Source: Streptomyces atroolivaceus
GTDB lineage: Bacteria; Actinomycetota; Actinomycetes; Streptomycetales; Streptomycetaceae
DNA: 64,000 nt
Direction of reading: 5' to 3'
Assembly: GCF_000717025.1 (NCBI RefSeq)
Contig: NZ_JNXG01000018.1
Coordinates: 62,001-126,000 of the forward strand
Below are positions 18,228 through 27,147 of this stretch, in pieces. The stretch's first letter is position 1, and every line of letters starts with the position of its first letter. The position numbers and the translations under genes were made by a program. The notes under the pieces were generated by a model that saw only the letters and a list, made by a program, of their open reading frames with translations, made no database searches and was not told where the DNA came from.

Positions 18228-20024
18228 ATGACGCATTCGAGCCCCGAACGACGGTATTCCTACGGCTGCGGCCGTCCCGGCTGCTGCGGTACCCCCGTGG
18301 CGGGGCACAGCGACTGCCTGGCACACCTGGAGTCCGCGGACCGTGCCCGCTATCTGGCATCGCTGCATCCCGGCGCCGACATCGATCACCGGGGTACCAC
18401 CCTCGGCCGAGCCCTGGTGGACGAACTGCTCGGAGCCGTGCGCGACCCGGAGAGCCGCCGCCCGGTCCTGGGGCACGCCCGGTTCGAGGAGGCGGTCTTT
18501 CCCGACGGGGCCTTCTTCCACGAAGCCGAATTCTCCTCGGAGGCTCACTTCCGTGCTGCGCGGTTCCCGCGTTTCGCGGGGTTCCGCAGGACTCGCTTCG
18601 CGGGACCGGCGGACTTCACCGACGCCTGCTTCGAGGACGAGTCGAGCTTCGTGCAGGCGCGGTTCGAAGGTCAGACGCTGTTCTACGGAGCGCGATTCCA
18701 CGGCGAGGCCGAGTTCCTCAGCGCCCGATTCCACGACGTGGCCTGGATGGGCGGCGCGAGGTTCGGCACGGTGCAGTTCGACAGTGCGGGCTTCGACGGC
18801 GACGCCGATTTCAACCGAGTGCGTTTCGACGGCGAAACGAGCTTCACCTCTGCCGAGTTCGGGGGGCGGGCGACCTTCTCGGGGGCCCGTTTCGAGTGCG
18901 GCGTGTCATTCGGCTGGGCTCACTTCGCCGCGACCCCGGTCCTGGGGCCGCTGGTGAGCCGTCAGACGCTTTCACTGCGGAACGCGGTGTTCGACGGCCC
19001 GGTCGTCATCGAAGCGGCGGCCTCCGGTCTGGACTGCGGACGGACCCGCTGGGCCTCGACGGCGACCCTGCGGCTGCGCCATGCCGATCTGGATCTGACC
19101 GACGCGGTGTGTGAGTACCCGGTGACGGTCGCGGCCCGGGCCACTCCGTTCGCCGCCGGCCCGCACCCGCTGCCGGAGGACGGGCTCTCCGGCGACCCCG
19201 GCGTGCGGCTGGTCTCCGTGAACGGGGTGGACGCGGCGCACCTGATGCTGCACGACATCGACCTGAGCGCCTGCCGGTTCGCGGGCGCCGTCCATCTCGA
19301 CCAGCTGCGGGTGGACGGCTGGTGCACCTTCGCCGTGCCCCCCACCGCTACGAGGCGGCCGTGGAGCCCCCGCAAAGTGCTGGCCGAGGAGCATCACTGG
19401 CGCGCTCGGGCCGGCCGGACGCCCGGACGAAGACGTGGCTGGACAAAGGCACCGGACGGCACCCCCGGCCTGCGGCCGGCCGCCATCGCCGCGCTGTACC
19501 GGCAACTGCGCAAGTCCTTGGAGGACGGCAGGAACGAGCCCGACGCGGCGGACTTCTACTACGGCGAGATGGAGATGCGCCGCCACGACGCGAGCAGGAT
19601 GATGTCGGAACGTGCGCTGGTGACCTCGTACTGGGCCCTGAGCGGCTACGGGTTACGGGCCGCGCGTGCCCTGATCTGGCTGTTGGCGGCCATGACCGGC
19701 ACGCTGCTGGCCATGATGCTGTGGGGGCTGCCGGCCGATGATCCGAAGCCTCTGACCAAAGGCAGGCAGGTGGCGGTGGGGCAGGACATGGCCCTCGTCA
19801 CCGAGACCCCGGACCCGGTCAACCCCGCCGGGCCGGTGGCCGGACGTCTCACCACCGAGCGCTTCGAGAAAGCCGTGCGAGTAGTGATCAACTCAGTGGT
19901 CTTCCGCTCGTCCGGCCAAGAGCTCACCACCGCCGGAACGTACACCGAGATGGCCTCCCGTATCACGGAACCCGTCCTGCTGGGCCTTGCCGTCCTGGCG
20001 GTCCGCAACCGCGTGAAACGCTGA
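18228..20024 (+). CDS. Pentapeptide-repeat protein with C-terminal membrane segments
   Basis: A 598-residue protein. The N-terminus has a small cysteine cluster (YGCGRPGCCGTPVAGHSDC) that could bind metal. Residues about 80-260 are phenylalanine-centred pentapeptide-like repeats (FxGxADFxxAxF), predicted to form a right-handed beta helix. More degenerate repeats run to about 370. Two or three hydrophobic segments near 475-505 and the C-terminus indicate membrane anchoring. ATG 18228 is chosen; a longer frame upstream crosses the GAPDH promoter. Function is unknown. Confidence 0.8.
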   Translation: MTHSSPERRYSYGCGRPGCCGTPVAGHSDCLAHLESADRARYLASLHPGADIDHRGTTLGRALVDELLGAVRDPESRRPVLGHARFEEAVFPDGAFFHEAEFSSEAHFRAARFPRFAGFRRTRFAGPADFTDACFEDESSFVQARFEGQTLFYGARFHGEAEFLSARFHDVAWMGGARFGTVQFDSAGFDGDADFNRVRFDGETSFTSAEFGGRATFSGARFECGVSFGWAHFAATPVLGPLVSRQTLSLRNAVFDGPVVIEAAASGLDCGRTRWASTATLRLRHADLDLTDAVCEYPVTVAARATPFAAGPHPLPEDGLSGDPGVRLVSVNGVDAAHLMLHDIDLSACRFAGAVHLDQLRVDGWCTFAVPPTATRRPWSPRKVLAEEHHWRARAGRTPGRRRGWTKAPDGTPGLRPAAIAALYRQLRKSLEDGRNEPDAADFYYGEMEMRRHDASRMMSERALVTSYWALSGYGLRAARALIWLLAAMTGTLLAMMLWGLPADDPKPLTKGRQVAVGQDMALVTETPDPVNPAGPVAGRLTTERFEKAVRVVINSVVFRSSGQELTTAGTYTEMASRITEPVLLGLAVLAVRNRVKR

Positions 20025-20135
20025 TGCGGACTGCCCGGCCCCGCCCCGCCGCGAGCCGCCGCAAGGCCGAGGGGCCGGACGTCAGCCGTCGCCGGGGCCG
20101 GCTGTCGAGACGCACACCGGAGATCCGGACCCCGG

Positions 20136-20675
20136 CTACCGCGTGGCGCCGGCCCGCTCCTCGTCGGCGTCGAGGATCGAGATCTCCAGCTTGCGCAGGA
20201 GCCGCGCGAGTTGCCGGCGCTCGGAGGGGGACAGCCCTCCGAGCATCCGGTTCTCGTTGTCCAGGTGCTCGGCGAACGCCGTGTCCACCGTGGCGAGGCC
20301 CTTCTCCGTCAGCCGGCAGTACACGACTCTGCGGTCCTGGGTGTCCCGCTCCCGGACGATGAGGCCGTCCTTCTCCAGGCGGTCGATCCGCAGAGTCACC
20401 CCCGCCGACGACACCAGGCCGGAGTCGGCGAGCTGCCCGGCCGTCAGCCGGTAGGGCTCGCCGGACCTGCGGAGCGCGGTCAGGACGTCGAAGCCCGCCA
20501 CGGACAGCCCGTGCCGCTCGACGGACTCGGTGAGGCCGGTGCTGTAGCGCAGGAAGGAGCGGTGGAGACGGGCCAGGACCTCGAGCGGGCTCGTGTCCAG
20601 TTCGGGCCGCTCCCGCGCCCAGTCCTCGATCACCTTCGCCACGGCGTCCTGGTCCCCAGGCCTTGATGCTGCCAT
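20136..20675 (-). CDS. MarR-family regulator, probable repressor of the catabolic regulon
   Basis: A 179-residue winged-helix regulator. The DNA-binding part is LTAGQLADSGLVSSAGVTLRIDRLEKDGLI-type (about residues 78-107), followed by the wing ERDTQDRRVVYCRLTEKG. AAGGGG precedes the start. A TTAGCGCTGA element lies about 60 bp upstream, resembling TTAAGCGCTTAG elements at the MFS and aldehyde-dehydrogenase promoters, so I infer that it controls itself, the transporter and the eleven-gene operon. Release by an aromatic ligand would be typical of MarR proteins. Confidence 0.9.
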   Translation of the reverse strand: MAASRPGDQDAVAKVIEDWARERPELDTSPLEVLARLHRSFLRYSTGLTESVERHGLSVAGFDVLTALRRSGEPYRLTAGQLADSGLVSSAGVTLRIDRLEKDGLIVRERDTQDRRVVYCRLTEKGLATVDTAFAEHLDNENRMLGGLSPSERRQLARLLRKLEISILDADEERAGATR

Positions 20676-20734
20676 CTCATCCCCTTGTACGGCGTCGGCC
20701 GGCGGTCCCCCCGGCTTCTCACGGCACTGAGAAT

Positions 20735-20747
20735 CTTAGCGCTGAGG
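20735..20747. promoter_or_regulatory. Candidate MarR operator upstream of marR
   Basis: CTTAGCGCTGAGG contains TTAGCGCTGA (8 of 10 positions symmetric). It shares the AGCGCT centre with the strong site at 22431-22442. Confidence 0.5.
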
Positions 20748-20879
20748 TGATGGAAGGCTCAGCCGCGGGACCGCCGTCACACAGGGGTCCACGGCCTCAG
20801 CTCGTCCGCGAGGTGGCCGCCCCCGCGCCGGCTCGATCAGGCACTTGACGCGTCCGTGCTCGTGCCCACGCATACGCGC

Positions 20880-22247
20880 TCAGGTGTTGAGTTCTTCCAG
20901 CGTCCTGCCCTTGGTCTCGACGGCGAACCATGCGATCACCGCTCCCACGGCCCCCATCACGGCGAGCTGCGCGAAGACCAGGGCCAGGCCGCCACCGGCC
21001 CCGATGATCGCGCCGACGGCCACCGGGCCGAGGATGACGCCGCACCGGTTCCACAGGCCTCCGAAGGCCGCGCCCTTGGCCCGGTTGAAGGTGGGGTACA
21101 GCTCAGGGGAGTACAGGTAGAGCCCCGCGTTGATCGCGTACAGGAAGAACGTCGTACAGGAGGCGAAGAGGGCGACCTGGCCGCCCGACGTCGCACCGGC
21201 GAGCGCCAGTACGCCGAGTGAGAGCGTCGTCCCGACGAACGCGCCGACCAGGGCGGGCCTCCGGCCGGTGCGGTCGATCAGCATCGCCATGACGAACGTG
21301 CCCAGCAGCCCCGTGACGTTGCTGAGCAGGGTGAAGACGAGGGCCGTGGTGAGATCCAGGCCGAACTCCTTCGTGTAGAGCGAGGGCAGCCAGGTGGAGA
21401 TGCCGTGGTTCACGTAGTACGCCGCGAACCACAGGCCCGCCAGTACGGAGGTCCGGCGCAGGTAGCGTCCCCGGAACAGGTCCATGAGGGTGCCCTTGGG
21501 CTCGTCCACCGGGTTCGCGGACGGGGCCGGCGCAGGAAGCTCTTCGGAGGTGGCGCGGGCCACCTCCGCCTCGATCCTGGCGATGGCCGCCTCCGCCTCG
21601 GCCGTACGTCCGCGTGACAGCAGCCATCGCGGGGACTCCTCGACGTGGCGCGGCAGCATGGCGGCGATCAGCACCGGAAGGGCGCCGATGAGGAACATCG
21701 CGCGCCAGCCGAAGGCGGGGATCACCCATACGGCGAGCAGCGTGGCGGCCGCGAGGCCGGCCGGGAAGATCATCTCGTAGAGCAGGACGAAGCGGCCCCG
21801 CTTGTCGGACCGGGCGATCTCGTTGATGTAGGTGGCGGCGACAGGAACGACGCCGCCGATCCCGAGGCCCTGCACGAACCGGAAGAGGGAGAACATCTCG
21901 ATGCCGCCGGAGAGGGCGACGGCGAGGCTGGAGAGACCCGTGATCGCGACGCCCAGGGCGACGGTACGCACACGCCCGATGCGGTCGCCGAGCCAGCCGG
22001 CGGCCAGCGCGCCGAGCAGCATGCCGATCGACGCGGACGTGACGGCGAAGGTGGCCTGCCCGGTGGACAGATTCCATTCCTTCATCAGTACGGGGAGCGC
22101 GGATGCGGCCAGCAACTGGTCGAACGCCTCGAAGAAGGTGACGGCGCCGATCAGGAACCGGACTTTGATGTGCCAGCGCGAGTGGGGCAGTCGTTCAAGT
22201 CTCGCGGCGATGGAGCCGAGTGCGGGCTTGCCGGCCACAGTCGTCAT
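20880..22247 (-). CDS. MFS transporter, sugar/aromatic-acid:H+ symporter type
   Basis: A 455-residue, twelve-helix transporter. The helix 2-3 loop has GWLGDRIGRVRT, the MFS signature, and the second half repeats it as DRTGRRPA. Other sugar/aromatic-acid symporter marks are PRWLLSRGR after helix 6 and the C-terminal VETKGRTLEEL. It is divergent from the eleven-gene catabolic operon and shares a regulatory region carrying two MarR-type boxes, so it probably imports the substrate of that pathway. The 205-bp space to marR suggests separate promoters. Confidence 0.92.
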   Translation of the reverse strand: MTTVAGKPALGSIAARLERLPHSRWHIKVRFLIGAVTFFEAFDQLLAASALPVLMKEWNLSTGQATFAVTSASIGMLLGALAAGWLGDRIGRVRTVALGVAITGLSSLAVALSGGIEMFSLFRFVQGLGIGGVVPVAATYINEIARSDKRGRFVLLYEMIFPAGLAAATLLAVWVIPAFGWRAMFLIGALPVLIAAMLPRHVEESPRWLLSRGRTAEAEAAIARIEAEVARATSEELPAPAPSANPVDEPKGTLMDLFRGRYLRRTSVLAGLWFAAYYVNHGISTWLPSLYTKEFGLDLTTALVFTLLSNVTGLLGTFVMAMLIDRTGRRPALVGAFVGTTLSLGVLALAGATSGGQVALFASCTTFFLYAINAGLYLYSPELYPTFNRAKGAAFGGLWNRCGVILGPVAVGAIIGAGGGLALVFAQLAVMGAVGAVIAWFAVETKGRTLEELNT

Positions 22248-22283
22248 GGAGGGTGTCCTTCCGCGGGCAGATGAGTTGCGGAG

Positions 22284-22327
22284 ACAGTAGGGGGCTATAT
22301 CTAAGCGGTCAATAGTTAAGAGCTTAG
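22284..22327 (-). promoter_or_regulatory. Promoter and MarR-type box of the MFS gene
   Basis: On the minus strand, TTGACC (22312-22307) and TACTGT (22289-22284) are spaced 17 bp, a good -35/-10 pair. A CTTAGA half-site lies in the spacer and a full TTAAGAGCTTAG box (22316-22327) sits just upstream of the -35. Confidence 0.65.
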
Positions 22328-22416
22328 GAAGCTGACTCCCTGCAACTCGGTCACCATCATCGGCGCCATGGATGCGGTGCTCAAGGACCCCCAGGCAACG
22401 ATTTCACCTCGGGGTC

Positions 22417-22445
22417 TTGTGCTGAGAAAGTTAAGCGCTTAGATT
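22417..22445 (+). promoter_or_regulatory. Promoter of the catabolic operon with embedded MarR-type operator
   Basis: TTGTGC (22417-22422) and TAGATT (22440-22445) are spaced 17 bp. The palindrome TTAAGCGCTTAG (22431-22442), whose core TAAGCGCTTA is perfect, covers the spacer and the start of the -10, the classic position for a repressor site. Confidence 0.7.
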
Positions 22446-22544
22446 TCTAGCACTTCGGCACTTCGGCAGTTCGGTGGCGGTGACCCAACGAGCGTGTCCG
22501 CAACCGGAGTCCACCCTTTTCCCGCCTCGTCCGGAGGTCCACCC

Positions 22545-24029
22545 GTGCAGCAGTTCCCCACCGACATCCTGATCGCGGGCCAGTGGCGGCGCGGCGCTGG
22601 TGAACCCGTCGACACGGTCGACCCGGCCACGGGCCGACTTCTCGCCACCGTCCACTCCGCCTCGGCGGACGAGGTGGCGGAGGCCGCCGAAGCCGCGGCC
22701 GAGGCCGTGGCGGACCCGGCCTGGCGCGACCTGCCCGCCCATGACCGGGCCCGCCTGCTCCACAGGATCGGCGAGCTCACCGAGCAGGCCGCCGACGAGC
22801 TCTCCGCCGTGCAGACCGCCGACACCGGCAAGACCCTCACCGAGACCAGGGCCCTCGCGCTCAGCGCGGCGGGCACCTTCCGTTACATGGCGGCCGTCCT
22901 GGAGACGGCCGAGGAGACGGTCACACCGTCCCGTGGCCCGTACGTGACCGTGAGCACGCACGAACCCATCGGCGTCGTCGGAGCGATCAACCCCTGGAAC
23001 TCCCCGGTCGCCAGCGACGCACAGAAGATCGCTCCGGCGCTCGCCGCCGGCAACGCGGTGATCCTGAAACCCGCGGCCTGGACGCCCCTGGTGTCCCTGG
23101 CGCTCGGGCGGCTGATCACCCAGGCACTCGACGAGTTCCGGCTGCCGTCCGCACTGCTCTCCGTGCTGCCCGGGAGCGGCCGGGTGGTGGGTGACGCCCT
23201 CGTGCGCCACCCCCTGGTCGGCCGCATCGGATTCACCGGGGGCACGGAGACCGGGCGGTCCATCGCCGAGATCGCCGCCCGGAAGCTGATTCCCGCCTCG
23301 TTGGAGCTGGGCGGCAAGTCACCGACGATCGTGCGCGCCGACGCCGACATCGCACAGGCCCTCGCCGGGGTGCTGTTCGGGATCTTCTCGTCCAGCGGTC
23401 AGTCCTGCATCGCCGGCTCCCGGCTGTTCGTGGCCCGCGAGATCTACGACTCCTTCGTCGGGGAGCTCGTCGAGCGCGCACGCGAACTGCGGGTCGGTCC
23501 CGGTACCGACCCGGCCACCCAGGTCGGACCCCTGGTGCACCACCGCCACCGCGACTCCGTCGCCGCCTACGTCGACCTCGCCCGGTCCGAAGGCGCCCGC
23601 GTGCTGTGCGGCGGATCGGCGCCCGAGGGCCAGCTGTACGAGCACGGGGCCTACTACCTCCCCACCGTGCTCGACGGCCTGCCGAACACCTCGCGGACCT
23701 GCCAGGAGGAGATCTTCGGCCCGGTCCTGGTCGCCCTGCCCTACGACGACGAGGACGACCTCGTCCGCCAGGCGAACGACTCCGTCTACGGCCTGGCCTG
23801 CGGGATCTGGACCCGTGACCTGCGCGCAGCCGGGGCGCTCGCACGCCGGATCGAGGCCGGAACCGTCTGGATCAACACCTACAAACAGTTCAGCGCCTCC
23901 ACCCCGTTCAGCGGGTGGAAGGACAGCGGCCTCGGCACGGAGAAGGGCCGCGACGCGATCCGCGCCTACCAGCGCCAGAAGTCCCTCTACTGGGGCATCT
24001 CGGACCACCCGCTTCCGTGGGCCAACTGA
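22545..24029 (+). CDS. Aldehyde dehydrogenase, NAD(P)-dependent
   Basis: A 494-residue ALDH-superfamily enzyme. The catalytic asparagine is in INPWN (about 152), the glutamate in LELGGKSP (254) and the nucleophilic cysteine in SSGQSC (288). GTG 22545 has GGAGG 7 bp upstream; an upstream GTG at 22494 lacks this. It is the first gene of the operon. In aromatic meta-cleavage pathways this family oxidises semialdehyde ring-cleavage products to acids, a role that fits the extradiol-type dioxygenase gene next to it. The true substrate is unknown. Confidence 0.93.
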   Translation: MQQFPTDILIAGQWRRGAGEPVDTVDPATGRLLATVHSASADEVAEAAEAAAEAVADPAWRDLPAHDRARLLHRIGELTEQAADELSAVQTADTGKTLTETRALALSAAGTFRYMAAVLETAEETVTPSRGPYVTVSTHEPIGVVGAINPWNSPVASDAQKIAPALAAGNAVILKPAAWTPLVSLALGRLITQALDEFRLPSALLSVLPGSGRVVGDALVRHPLVGRIGFTGGTETGRSIAEIAARKLIPASLELGGKSPTIVRADADIAQALAGVLFGIFSSSGQSCIAGSRLFVAREIYDSFVGELVERARELRVGPGTDPATQVGPLVHHRHRDSVAAYVDLARSEGARVLCGGSAPEGQLYEHGAYYLPTVLDGLPNTSRTCQEEIFGPVLVALPYDDEDDLVRQANDSVYGLACGIWTRDLRAAGALARRIEAGTVWINTYKQFSASTPFSGWKDSGLGTEKGRDAIRAYQRQKSLYWGISDHPLPWAN

Positions 24030-24061
24030 CCCGGCACGCCTGCCCGTCCTGGAGGGACCCC

Positions 24062-25039
24062 ATGCACCAGCCACCGCCCGGTCCGATCGCCCGGCTCCGC
24101 TCGCTGCGCTACGTCGAGCTGCACACCCCGGCCTTCACCGAGGCCGCCGACTTCTACGAGGACGTCTGGGGTCTCGAGACCGTCGAGTCCGACACCGGGG
24201 CCCGATGGCTCAGGGGTACGAGCGACGAACACCACGTCCTGCACCTGACCGAGCGGGACCGGGTCGGCCTCGGCAGGATCGCCTTCGCCGTCGCCACCCC
24301 CGCCGAGGTCGACCAGGCGGCGCGGCGCCTCGAAGCGCGCTCCCTCGTGCCCGTCACCGGACCGGGTCCGCTGGACCAGGCCGGCGGCGGTTACGGCCTG
24401 CGGTTCACCGACCCCGAGGGCCGACTCATCGAGATCAGCGCCCAGGTCGAGGCCGTGGTCCCGCGCGGCAGGGACGGCGCCGTGCCCGTCGGGGTGACGC
24501 ACGCCGTGCTCAACACCACCGACATCGACGCCGCCGTCGCCTTCTACTGCGATGTCCTCGGGCTGCGCGTCTCCGACTGGTCCGAGCACCAGATGGCGTT
24601 CCTGCGCTGCAACAGCGACCACCACTGCATCGCCTTCAACCAGGCGGAGTGGACCTCGCTGAACCACGTGGCGTACGAGATGACCTCGGTCGACCACTTC
24701 ATGCGGGGCCTCGGACGGCTGCGCCACCACGGCATCACCCCCCAGTGGGGACCCGGCCGGCACGGCCCCGGGAACAACACGTTCTCGTACTTCACCGACC
24801 CCTCCGGCCTGGTCTGCGAGTACACCTCCGAGGTCGCCCAGATCGTCGAGGACGCCTGGATCGCCCGGGTGTGGCGGCGGGTCCCCGAACTGTCCGACCT
24901 GTGGGGGACGGCCGGTGCGCCGTCGAAGGAGATCCGCTGCAGCATGGCCGGCTCCCCGGACCCGGGCCCCCTCGCATCCCCCGACGCCCAGGGCTCCGGC
25001 CCGCTTCTTCCCGTAGACGCCCAGGAGGCAACCGCATGA
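24062..25039 (+). CDS. Type I extradiol dioxygenase-like (VOC) protein
   Basis: A 325-residue protein with two vicinal-oxygen-chelate modules, N-terminal about 12-130 and C-terminal about 143-265. The C-terminal module has the 2-His-1-carboxylate metal set at H147 (VTHAVL), H202 (LNHVAY) and E253 (VCEYTSE), plus candidate catalytic H188 and Y243. These match catechol 2,3-dioxygenase-type enzymes, which cut the ring next to two hydroxyls using Fe(II) and O2. A non-homologous Pro/Gly-rich tail of about 40 residues follows. Start ATG 24062 has GGAGGG upstream. Confidence 0.9.
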   Translation: MHQPPPGPIARLRSLRYVELHTPAFTEAADFYEDVWGLETVESDTGARWLRGTSDEHHVLHLTERDRVGLGRIAFAVATPAEVDQAARRLEARSLVPVTGPGPLDQAGGGYGLRFTDPEGRLIEISAQVEAVVPRGRDGAVPVGVTHAVLNTTDIDAAVAFYCDVLGLRVSDWSEHQMAFLRCNSDHHCIAFNQAEWTSLNHVAYEMTSVDHFMRGLGRLRHHGITPQWGPGRHGPGNNTFSYFTDPSGLVCEYTSEVAQIVEDAWIARVWRRVPELSDLWGTAGAPSKEIRCSMAGSPDPGPLASPDAQGSGPLLPVDAQEATA

Positions 25040-25833
25040 GCACCGTACGCAGGGTCGCCGTCGTCGGGTGGGGCGCCATCGGCCGCGTCGTCGGCACCGC
25101 GCTCGCCGAAGGGCGTGTGACCGGCGCCGAGCTGGTCTGCGTCGTCGACAACCGCCCGCTCGGTGAGGCCGCCCCCGTGCGGCAGGCGACCTTCGAAGAG
25201 GCCATGGAGACCTGCGACCTCGTGGTCGAGGCCGCAGGGCAGGGCGTCGTACGCGAATGGGGCGAGCGGGTCCTGGCCTCCGGCACCGACCTGCTGATCG
25301 CCTCCACGGGGGCGCTGACCGACGACGAGCTCACGAAGAGGCTGCTGACGGCCGGCCCCGGCCGGGTGTACTTCACCGGCGGCGCCGTCGGCGGGCTCGA
25401 CCTGCTCCAGGCGGTGCGTACGCTCGGCCCGCTCGACGAGGTGCGGCTGACCACCACAAAACTGCCGTCCACCCTCGAACAGCCCTGGATGGACGACGAG
25501 CTGCTGGCGCGCATGCGGACCGCCACCGGACCGGTCGAGGTCATGTCCGGTACCGCGCGTGACGTCCCGGTCAAATTCCCCAAGTCGACGAACGTGGCGG
25601 CCTCGGTCGCGCTGGCCGTCGGCGACCTGGACGCTGTGCGGGTCCAGGTCGTCGCCGACCCGGCGGCGCATCACACCCGCCATGTGATCGAGGCGTCCGG
25701 CGGACACGGGGCGTACCGCTTCGAGGTCGCCCACCTGCCCGACCCCGGCAACCCCGCCACCAGCCAGGTGGTGCCCTACGCGGTGCTGCGCAGCCTGGCC
25801 GCACTCGCCGGACGGACCGGGCAGATCCTGTGA
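25036..25833 (+). CDS. Aspartate dehydrogenase-like NAD(P)-dependent oxidoreductase
   Basis: A 265-residue protein with a Rossmann fold at the start (VAVVGWGAIGRVVG) and a C-terminal domain with the block DVPVKFPKSTNVAASVALA typical of L-aspartate dehydrogenase (NadX/AspDH) proteins, followed by DPAAHHTRHVIEASG. That family interconverts aspartate and iminoaspartate/oxaloacetate. A lone member inside an aromatic operon suggests an amine or imine intermediate, or NAD supply; both are inference. ATG overlaps the stop of the dioxygenase gene (ATGA). Confidence 0.85.
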   Translation: MSTVRRVAVVGWGAIGRVVGTALAEGRVTGAELVCVVDNRPLGEAAPVRQATFEEAMETCDLVVEAAGQGVVREWGERVLASGTDLLIASTGALTDDELTKRLLTAGPGRVYFTGGAVGGLDLLQAVRTLGPLDEVRLTTTKLPSTLEQPWMDDELLARMRTATGPVEVMSGTARDVPVKFPKSTNVAASVALAVGDLDAVRVQVVADPAAHHTRHVIEASGGHGAYRFEVAHLPDPGNPATSQVVPYAVLRSLAALAGRTGQIL

Positions 25834-26615
25834 GCGCCGCCGGCATCCACGTCGAGGAGGCAGGCGACCACGGCCCCCTGCTGCTGTGCCTGCACGGCAT
25901 CGGCTCCTCCTCGGCGGCCTTCGCCCCGCAGCTCGCCGAACTCTCCGCGTACGTGAGGGTCGTGGCCTGGGACGCCCCCGGGTACGCCAAGTCGCCCGAC
26001 CCCGAGGCCCCCCTCGGCCTCGACGACTACGCGGACGCGGCGGCCGCCCTCATCCGTGAGCGCGGTACCTCCGCGCACGTCCTCGGCGTCTCCTGGGGCG
26101 GGGTGATCGCGCTGCGGCTCGCCACCCGCCACCCGGAGCTGGTCGCCTCGCTGATCGTCGCCGACTCCAGCCCCGGCTCCGGCACCGACGAGGCCAAGGC
26201 GGCCGGAATGCGCGCCAGGGCGGCCGACCTCGCCGAGCTGGGCCCCCGCGCCTTCGCAGAGGCCCGGGGCCCGCGGCTCGTGTCGCCCGACGCGCCGGAC
26301 GACCTGGTACGCCGCGTCGTGGACACCATGGCGGCCTCGGTACGGCTGCCGGGTTACGCGTACGCCGCCGAATCGATGGCCTCGGCCGACCTGCGCGCCG
26401 AACTCCCCTCGATCGCCGCCCCCACCCTCGTGCTCTGCGGCGAACAGGACCGGGTCACCGGCATCGAGGCGAGCCAGGCCATCGCAGGGGCCATCCACAA
26501 GACCGCCTACGTGATCGTCAAGGACGCCGGTCACCTGGCCAACCAGGAGCAGCCGGGCCACTTCGACGCCTGGGTGCTCTCCCACCTCCGCATCACCGCA
26601 TCCATCCCCGAATAG
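25830..26615 (+). CDS. Alpha/beta-fold hydrolase, candidate C-C bond hydrolase
   Basis: A 261-residue hydrolase with the oxyanion motif LHGIGSS, nucleophile elbow GVSWGG, an acid in CGEQDRVT and the histidine in KDAGHLANQEQP. The family includes meta-cleavage-product hydrolases (MhpC, BphD), which split the carbon-carbon bond of the extradiol product. That role fits the operon but is inferred. GTG 25830 overlaps the previous stop as GTGA, so translation is coupled. Confidence 0.87.
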   Translation: MSAAGIHVEEAGDHGPLLLCLHGIGSSSAAFAPQLAELSAYVRVVAWDAPGYAKSPDPEAPLGLDDYADAAAALIRERGTSAHVLGVSWGGVIALRLATRHPELVASLIVADSSPGSGTDEAKAAGMRARAADLAELGPRAFAEARGPRLVSPDAPDDLVRRVVDTMAASVRLPGYAYAAESMASADLRAELPSIAAPTLVLCGEQDRVTGIEASQAIAGAIHKTAYVIVKDAGHLANQEQPGHFDAWVLSHLRITASIPE

Positions 26616-26625
26616 GAGCTCCACC

Positions 26626-27147
26626 ATGCCGCTGACCACCGACGCGTACGACAACGGCGACGACCTCTCCGCGTACACCGACTCCCTCATCGCCACCAAG
26701 GCCTCCCGGGTCGCCGACTTCGACACCCTGTCCTTCCAGGAGAAGGCCGGCCCGCAGTTCCGCCGCGGCCAGATCCGCTACGTAGGCTCCGGCGCCACCG
26801 GAAACCACGAGAGCGACAGCCGCATCCTCCCCTCCGGGGGGTTCACCTTCTCCAACATGCTGCTGCCGCCCGGCGCCGAGGGACCTGCCCACACCCACCA
26901 CGACGTCGAAGAGGCCTTCTTCGTCCTGGAGGGCGAGGTCAAGGTCGGCATCCACCGGGGCGCCGACGAGGCCGAGTACCGCACCCTGGGCTACCGCGAC
27001 ATGATCGTCGTCCCCGCCGGTGTGACCCGGTCGCTGAAGAACGAGGGTGACACCGACGCCCTGTTCTGCGTCGTCATCGGCACGCAGAAGCCGCAGGTGC
27101 CGTCGTACCCCGAGTACTCGCCGATGCACGGCGTCACCCGTGGCTGA
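26626..27147 (+). CDS. Cupin-domain protein
   Basis: A 173-residue single-cupin protein. Motif 1 is PAHTHHDVEEAFFVLEG (metal-binding His, His and Glu), and motif 2 is around YRDMIVVPAGVTRSLKNEG. The residues for a metal centre are present, so it could be an enzyme (isomerase or dioxygenase) or a metabolite sensor. GAGCTCC precedes ATG 26626. Its last 8 bases overlap the next gene. Confidence 0.85.
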   Translation: MPLTTDAYDNGDDLSAYTDSLIATKASRVADFDTLSFQEKAGPQFRRGQIRYVGSGATGNHESDSRILPSGGFTFSNMLLPPGAEGPAHTHHDVEEAFFVLEGEVKVGIHRGADEAEYRTLGYRDMIVVPAGVTRSLKNEGDTDALFCVVIGTQKPQVPSYPEYSPMHGVTRG

